Source: Gnetum montanum
Taxonomy: Eukaryota; Streptophyta; Gnetopsida; Gnetales; Gnetaceae
DNA: 64,000 bases
Assembly: GCA_015680685.1 (NCBI GenBank)
Contig: MNCI01001903.1
Location: 481,093 to 545,092, forward strand
Direction of reading: 5' to 3'
The position numbers were made by a program, and so were the translations under genes. How positions within the stretch are numbered: the first letter of the stretch is position 1; every line of letters begins with the position of its first letter. Under the pieces are notes generated by a model, which searched no databases, was not told the DNA's origin, and saw only the letters and a list, made by a program, of their open reading frames with translations. Below are positions 57,406 through 64,000 of the stretch, piece after piece.

Positions 57406-57852
57406 TCCACATAATGACTGATGCGTCCAACTTTGCTTTAGGAGTCGTACGTACATAGTTAGATGATCAGAAATGACCCTATTACATTCAGTATGCAAGT
57501 TAAAGTATTACTGGTGCACAAATCAATTACACCACAATAGAAAAAGAATTAATGGCTATGGTGTTTGCACTAGAAAAATTTAGGCACTATGTATTAGGCT
57601 ATAAGATATTTGTACATATGGATCATAATGCAATTTGGTTGCTAATGAATAAACCAATGGTGAGCCCTTGCATCATACGGTGGCTCATGATCTTACAAGA
57701 GTTCAACCTTATAATGATCGATCGTAAAGGCACTGAGAATATTATTGCTGATCATTTATCCCGGTTACGATGGAAAAACAAAGAGGATGAATATCCAATT
57801 TCTGACCATTTCCTTGATGAACTCCTCTTTGCAGGTGTAATAAACAATTAAT
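57406..57852 (+). pseudogene. Element E RNase H and connection region
   Basis: The start MTDASNFALGVV keeps the first acidic residue. Stops follow near 57475 and 57500, then a 99-residue open stretch (57552-57851) with MVFALEKFRHYVLGYKIFV, MDHNAIWLLMNKPMV, DRKGTENIIADHLSRLRW and NKEDEYPISDHFLDELLFAG. The domain is typical of Ty3/gypsy pol. Confidence 0.87.
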
Positions 57853-59220
57853 TAACCATAAAGACAAATTGCTATAGTAGCATTCTTACCTATCTCCTCA
57901 TACAAGAAACACCACAAGGGTTAGACATTAAAAAGAAACAATAGTTTCTTCACCAAGCCAAATATTTTATGGAAATTAACAACTTTATAAAGTATGTTCT
58001 AATGGCTTGGTTTGATGGTGTGTTCCCAATGTAGATCAATTATGAGTTCTCCAAGATGCTCATGGGGGCCCTTGTGGGGGTCATTACGTTGGGAGATGAA
58101 CAACCATTAAAATCTTGCTTGCAGGATATTATTGGCCTACATTGTTCCAGGGCACTCATCATTTCATCCAATATTGTGAGCACTACCAATGTGATGGGGG
58201 AGTGACTGTTAGAATGGAGGGTCTACAATAATGGATTCAACCCTTAGAACCCTTAGACATATGGGGAATTAATTTTATGGAGCCTATTACAACAATGTCC
58301 AATGGAAAAGGCTACATTGTTGTTATTGTTGACTATTTTACAAAGTGGGCATAAACAACCATTGTTATGGACTGTACATCATCTACCGTTGCATGATTTA
58401 TTCAACAACAAATTGTAAATAGGTTTGGTGTGCCTCATGCACTTATTTCTAATAATGGTACACATTTTACAAGCGTGAATTTTCAAAAGTTGATGCAATG
58501 CTTAGGAGTTGAGCACAAGCTAACTACACCATATCATCCTCAAGCAAACAGTCAAGTTGAGGTCACCAATAGGGAGATCACAAAAATATTAACACAAACC
58601 ATTAGTAAAAATAGGCAAGATTAGAGCACCAAGCTGAACGATGCTCTTTGGGCATACTACTCCATGTGGAAACTCCCTATAGGCTACTTTGCCTATGAGT
58701 TAGTGTACAGTAAACTTCGAACACTCCCTATCCAAGCTAAGCTCTGTACACTATCCACAGCATGTGACCTTAACCTTGACCTTAATTTAGCATAGAAAGA
58801 ATGGTTAATGAACCTTAATTTGCTAGATGTAAATTGATTAGCCACCCTGTCATCTAATGAATTGCACAAGGCCTTTAACAAATAACGTCATGACCTAAGG
58901 ATTAGGAAAGTCAAATACCAACTGGGAAATAAGGTTCTTTATTGGAATCCCACACATGTGCCACAACGAACTAAGTTTCAAACACCATGGGAAGGACCTT
59001 ATATCATTCATGAAACTTTTCCTTCAAGGGACATGATGATCTATAAACTTGAAAGCCCAAACAAGAAATTATTGGTCAACATCCAACAACCAAACCTTTC
59101 CATGAATCTAAAAAGGCCAGTACTAATATTACCTCTATTGGTGGACAACCCTGCTCCTTATTTTGGATCACCTCCTTTCAACTCAGTCATGGAGGAGATG
59201 GCCACCAATGCTAACTATTC
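57853..59220 (+). pseudogene. Element E integrase, broken
   Basis: The zinc region is near 58055-58200 (AHGGPCGGHYVGR, AGYYWPTLFQGTHHF). The shared TAA is at 58229-58231. The core includes NFMEPITTMSNGKGYIVVIV, DYFTKWA, FGVPHALISNNGTHF (the catalytic Asp of SDNG is Asn) and LGVEHKLTTPYHPQANSQVEV. The C-terminal part has RIRKVKYQLGNKVLYWNPTH and PWEGPYIIHETFPSRDMMIY. It ends near a GGAGGAGATGG tract at 59190. Confidence 0.87.
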
Positions 59221-61063
59221 TAAGCCCTCAGTTTCTTTTGTATTTTTGTTTTACACATTTTTCATCTTTACTTGTTTTTTTTACACCATCATTAACATTT
59301 TTAACATTTTTACTATTTCTTTGTTTGATTTATTTGTACTCGTCACATAATAAGTGCTCATGATGGTGGATTGTACTATAATGATGTTGATTGCTAATGT
59401 TTGGTTTTTACCTTTGACTTTTAATGTTGACACTAAGATATGGTTTCTTTTGATAAAACAAGCAATGAGTCCACGTCATTCATTCATCCATTTAGCTCTA
59501 TGGTCTTCCTTGATTTGGGAATTGTACTATCCCTTTTTCTAAGTAAACTTATTAATGAATTAGTGGCTTGGTACTCTTCAACCCAAGGAAGGATTGAAAT
59601 GGATTGAAAAGGGTGTGACTTCAAGGGGATTCGACGCATTTATGCTAGTTATTCTCTTGGGTACTTGGATGTTTTTCATAGGTTTTCAACCATTTTGCTC
59701 TTGACTAAATATCAAGAAGTTGACCAAATCAAATAAGTGTTTGCATGGTGTGATTCTCATGCAAAAAAAAAAAAAAAATGGTGGGAATTGAAAGCATACC
59801 CCTTAGACATAATAAAGAAACATGGGCTACAAGCACTAGTTATGGCACTGGAAAGACATGTTCCCCATGCCTAAAGGTTCCCTCTAACTAAGGCCCTTTC
59901 TTGCTTCCTGTTGTTTTGTTCTTTTCTTGTTGAAATGGTAGTAGCCTTTTAGAAGCATTCTTGCTGCTTCAAGAGGATGGATTGGTCCAGTGTGTTGATG
60001 TGAGGTCACTGGATGTGGTTAGTTTTGATCTAGATTTGGAATGAATTCTATTAAGTCACCTAAACCACACAATACACAAGGGATTTACACAACCTTAATC
60101 TTGGGATTCCATCCCATTCTCTCTTCTCTTCCAAATTTCTTTCCATATTCCACCTCATTGTTGATTTCATGATCAGTCTATATCTTGGTTGTTGCATTAT
60201 TATTCTTTGGTAAACTCTTGCCGGTAAGTTATTAACATATGTCATTCCTAGAGCCTACGGACTCTTTTGTTTGTGGGTTTGTCAAGGCATAAAGGGCATG
60301 AGCCTACTTTGGGAAGGATCCACTGGCATTCCTTGATGGTGCAATTATTCAGTTCTTTCTCTTAAACATTTCCTGCAGCCAACCATTTCCCATTTCAACC
60401 ATCCATGACATCTAATTTTGTTTTATTAGTTTCACCATGTTATTTCTCTATTCTTCCTTGTTCTTTCATTTTCCATCTTATTGCTACAGGATGTTCGCTA
60501 TTAGTTGTGGGGGCCATGTCACAAAATTTTTCATTCCATTACTTATCTCACCCCTACACCTAGGGTAGTCACCAGTGATATGCCTCTAACCCAGTATCTG
60601 CCATACCCACAACCTAGTTAATGTGCTTCATAGTAAGGCAAGGTATCAATCACATTATATCTTATCTATCCTCACTAATTCGTGATTGTGTTGTGTGTGT
60701 AGATGGCGATTACATGAACAATGGACTGGGATAGGAGGAAGCACTCAAGATGGATTGGAGTTGAAGTAGTTATGCAAGGAACATGCATTATATGGCCATG
60801 GATAAACAATGGTGTGCATAATCTTGACATTGGTAGCAAGGCTCTTCATTTTCTTTTCTCTCTCTCTCCAAGCTATCAAATAAAGGTTTGAATGTCATCC
60901 ATGTACGGTGTTCACCACAATGGGTATGAACACCAATGTTCTAATATGTTTGTCGATCTATTCAATAGGCACTTTGAGTTTGTCACTCCATGTCAATAAT
61001 CCCATACCTTCCCAATATTTTCTAAGGAACTTGAGGATGGGTTTTCATTCAGTTGTGGGGGTA
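59221..61063 (+). other. Element E 3' noncoding domain and polypurine tract
   Basis: 1.84 kb without a supported gene. It holds the TTGCATGGTGTGATTC block with a 15-base A run near 59762, a GTTGTGGGGGCC tract at about 60508 and the terminal tract AGTTGTGGGGGTA at 61051-61063 directly before the LTR. Homologous DNA is present in A, B and C. Confidence 0.8.
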
Positions 61064-61906
61064 TGATGAACTACGATATCGGGATCGTGATATCAGATCC
61101 ATGATATTGGATCTACAATATCGAAGCCTGCCAAGTGATATCAGACATTAGATATTGTGACCTATCTCATTGCCTATAAATAAGAGGCGGGTGCACTTGG
61201 TTTTGACATTAGTTTCTTAGTACTTTACCCTAACTCTTGTAGTTTTCCCTTTCCAGAGTTAGAATTATTTTTGAGCACCTGTAGTAGGAGTCATAAAGTG
61301 AATGGATCATTATTTGAGCATTGTGTACCTGAGCACACCTTGTGTCTGGAAATAAAGACAAACTTTGTGATAAAGCTTGCAGTATTCAAAATAGCTTATT
61401 TATTGCATTTAATGTTAATTATAATTATTTAATGCTTTCGTTAGTTAATTGATGTTGCTTTTATTGATTCATTAATTTTCACAAGTAAGCACACTCAGTA
61501 CGACCACTTCAAGCATACGTGGAACACTTGGTAACCCAGTAACGACTAGTGTTTGGTAATCCTAGTAGTGTTACACTAGTTCAAGATGTGTATGGAGAGT
61601 GGGAATAGATGCTAGTGTTAGGACTAGTTATAACCTAGCAGATTAGTTAAATTAAATTAGTTACTTAATTATTTCACTTCTCCCTTTTAGCACCCAGACA
61701 TACACATAAAAAGCATAAAAATCATATACCTCAAGTTTACTTAACCATACAATCGTTCCATATGAGTAAGCTTGGGAAGACAATGATTGCCTAACCCATC
61801 CTTGTTTTGTGAAGGCGCATAAGCACTTAGTCCTTGGAGTTTGACTAGATTGCGTGTAATGCTCATATTCATATGGTTGATCGTAGGGGTACCTCGCCAC
61901 TCATCA
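61064..61906 (+). repeat. Element E 3' LTR (843 bp)
   Basis: Starts TGATGAACTACG, ends CACTCATCA and is followed by CCAAC. The U3, TATA box near 61171, poly(A) word and doubled TTGGTAACC boxes correspond to the 5' LTR. Most differences from the partner are transitions. Confidence 0.96.
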
Positions 61907-61911
61907 CCAAC

Positions 61912-62702
61912 TATGGATGAGTGACTTCTTTACTACCAGTGTTATACCTTAGTTCTAAGGTAGTAGCATCGAGGTAGATTGGTAATTTGTACCTAACCCT
62001 TAAACACTCTACTTACAGAAGGGGGTTTTTGTGGGATGCTTAAAATTATGAGCTTGGAGCATCGCCTCAACTGTAAGGTTCTTGTGGGAGTGGGGCCTAG
62101 CTCATAATTGAAGGTTATTGTGGGATTATTTTTGTTATTTTTGTTTTTTTTTTGCATTTTATCTTGTCTATTTGCAAGCTTTTTTATTTTTCATCAATTT
62201 TTTTCTTTGTCATCATTTTCTTCTTCTTCTTTTTTTCTTTTTTTTTTCACAAGAAATTCAATATATAACTGGCTTCAATTATGAGGTTCTTGTGGGGGCC
62301 AATTTTATTTTATAAGGGTTGCTCACATGGGTTAATATAGATAGATGCCTTTTACTACTGAAGAAGCTAGGTCCAATATAACAGACCCTTCCCACCTTAG
62401 TAACTCATCCAAGTAAGCATTTACTAGAAACCAAACACTAATAAGCATTACCCTAAACTAAGCTATGTAGCTACCTTTACTTATGAACAATGTACTTAAA
62501 TAATATTGTTTTAAAATAATGAAATTTATTATGTGTAAGACACTTATTAGTCTAACGCTCACCCTTAGTTGGATTTTGGGTTTAAACCTACCTATTTCAG
62601 GGTAGAAGGAGTTGTCCTTCTTCCTTGCATTCCAGACATGGTGCTATTGAATTCTTTATAGTCGCAACTCACAATAGAATGTCCTATTACCCTCTACATT
62701 TT
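61912..62702 (-). other. 3' noncoding region of element F, right of the E insertion
   Basis: No gene. It contains a long T-rich stretch (62118-62255 on the plus strand) and repeated GGTTCTTGTGGG words (62078, 62284). With E removed it would join the DNA left of 51974 as the region between element F integrase and its 3' LTR. Confidence 0.5.
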
Positions 62703-64000
62703 TCAAGGTAAAATTTGTAGATTGAAAGTAGTTCTTTTTTTGATGACAAAAGAATCTAGTTTAGGGGTATATTTAAAAGCTAGGACTTCTAATGAATGGT
62801 TTTCATATAATTCATCTGTAGTGGAATAAGTTGGATCACTTAGCTCTATTATATCATCTTCTCTAGGTTCCTCAATGTGGTGTTGATGATATAACTTAAT
62901 TCTTTGACCATTGACTAGGAGCATTGTTGAGGAATCATCAATTGGTGAAATAAGGACACTTCCATTATCATCTGGTTGAATAACTAAATAAGAGTATTCC
63001 CACCTAGTTGTTAATTTCCCTGGAAATTTATGTAGTCTCATATTATAAAGTAAAACTTTATCACCCACAGAGAATTATTTTTTAAAAATGCTCTTATCTT
63101 GTAATGTTTTCATTTGTCTTATTATAATTCTTTGCTTGTTCAGAGCATGTAGCCTCATTTCGTCAAGTTTATGAAGTTGATTAATTCTAGAGGCTTGGTT
63201 CATGTCTTCATCAAAATTAAGCTATTGGGCTAAACATATAGATTGATATTTTAGTTCGACTGGTAATAAACATAACTGATCATAAATCAATTGATAAGGT
63301 GAATATCCTAAACTTGGTTTATAAGTAATTCTAGATGCCCAAAGTGCATCTTGTAGTTTTTTAGACCAATTCTTCTCTTTGGTACATACAGTTTTTGTTA
63401 ATATATTTAAGATAATTCTATTAGCATTCTCTATTTGGAAATTTGTTTGTGGATGATAGGTAGTAGCTATCTTATGTTGGATACCACAAGACTTAAGAAA
63501 TTTTTCTATGATTTTATTGACAAATTGGATTCCCTAATCACTAATGATTGCCTGTGGAGTTCTAAAGCATGTTAAAATATTCTACAACTAACTTTGCATC
63601 ATTTGTTGGGTTGGCTTTTGCTTCTACCGATTTGGTAACATAGTCAATACAAACCAAAATGTATTGACATCCATTAGATGGTGGAAATGGTCCTAAAAAG
63701 TGTATACCCCACACATAAAATGGTTCTGTTATTAAAATGGGTTTTAAGGGCATTTCATGTCTTTTTGTTATGGCTCCCATTCGTTGACATTTATCACACT
63801 CTTGCACATACTTATGTACATATTTAAAAATGGGGAACCAATAAAATCCACTTTGAAAGATTTTGATAGCAGTACATTTGCTATCAAAATGGCCTCCCTC
63901 TAAATCATCATGGCACATTTGTAAAATTTTTTGTTGTTCATTTTCAACCACACATCTTCTTGGTATGTTATCTTTACATATTCTATAGAGGTACGGACTA
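62703..64000 (-). pseudogene. Element F: Athila-like integrase, cut by the window edge
   Basis: Frame 63951-63562 has the HHCC domain (CHDDLEGGHFDSKCTAIKIF, FYWFPIFKYVHKYV, ECDKCQRMGAITKRHEMPL) and the core start VWGIHFLGPFPPSNG, CIDYVTKSVEAKANPTND. The first catalytic Asp (GIDF in relatives) is His here. After a frame change the core continues (QAIISD, TYHPQTN, WASRITYKPSLGYSPYQLIY near 63320), and frame 63068-62703 gives the C-terminal part (VGDKVLLYNMRLHKFPGKL, TRWEYSYLVIQ). RT and RNase H must lie beyond 64000. It differs clearly from A, B, C and E and is a separate family. Confidence 0.88.

Larger units (their letters stand above)
51975..61906 (+). mobile_element. Element E: complete Athila-like LTR retrotransposon
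   Basis: The order is 5' LTR 51975-52817, PBS, gag, protease, RT, RNase H, integrase, 3' domain, polypurine tract, 3' LTR 61064-61906. Both LTRs are exactly 843 bp. The 5-bp duplication CCAAC lies at 51970-51974 and 61907-61911. The 5' LTR starts AG instead of TG. In the first 72 bases of U3 the LTRs differ at 14 positions, 12 of them transitions; further in they are closer. The internal region is nearest to element C. All frames are broken. Confidence 0.96.

Overview
The window looks like nuclear DNA of a seed plant with a large, repeat-rich genome. A gymnosperm would fit, but the sequence does not prove it. The evidence is one intact plant-type glutamate receptor-like gene (GLR), with six exons, short GT-AG introns and GC-rich 5' exons, set in AT-rich DNA that is mostly decayed Ty3/gypsy LTR retrotransposons. 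No prokaryotic, organellar, tRNA or rRNA gene was seen.

Left block (about 960-24362). This is a nest of Athila-like Ty3/gypsy elements. Element A (+, 960-7847) lacks its 5' end and closes with an LTR at 6988-7847. That LTR abuts the protease region of element B (+, 7848-8915 plus 18993-24362). Element C (-, 8916-18992) sits inside the reverse transcriptase of B. C is a complete insertion with two LTRs, a tRNA-Asp-type primer binding site, a polypurine tract and a 5-bp target duplication AAGTG. All gag-pol frames are broken.

Middle block (24363-33900). Low-copy DNA surrounds the GLR gene at 26248-29611. I joined six exons by their splice sites into an uninterrupted 894-residue frame; exon 4 is only 32 bp and encodes the pore loop. 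Downstream are two local tandem duplications and copies of a probable tRNA-derived SINE.

Right block (33900-64000). A truncated gypsy element (candidate LTR with nine AGATGTC/GACATCT boxes, then a gag start) is followed by a Tat/Ogre-like element, D (about 35183-48350). D has a candidate 5' LTR, a gag-protease region and a 30-bp minisatellite. It has no recognisable RT, RNase H or integrase, but carries a multi-exon gene on the opposite strand (about 47083-42640). Next come a broken GH9 endoglucanase fragment (-, 49287-49918), AT-rich DNA, and element E (+, 51975-61906), a complete Athila-like insertion with two 843-bp LTRs and target duplication CCAAC. E lies in the 3' region of a minus-strand Athila-like element (F) whose integrase runs off the right edge.

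Only the GLR gene looks functional. The most unusual features are the spliced antisense gene inside polymerase-less element D, the same stop codon in the integrase of all four Athila-like copies, and the exchange of U3 repeat modules between otherwise related elements.
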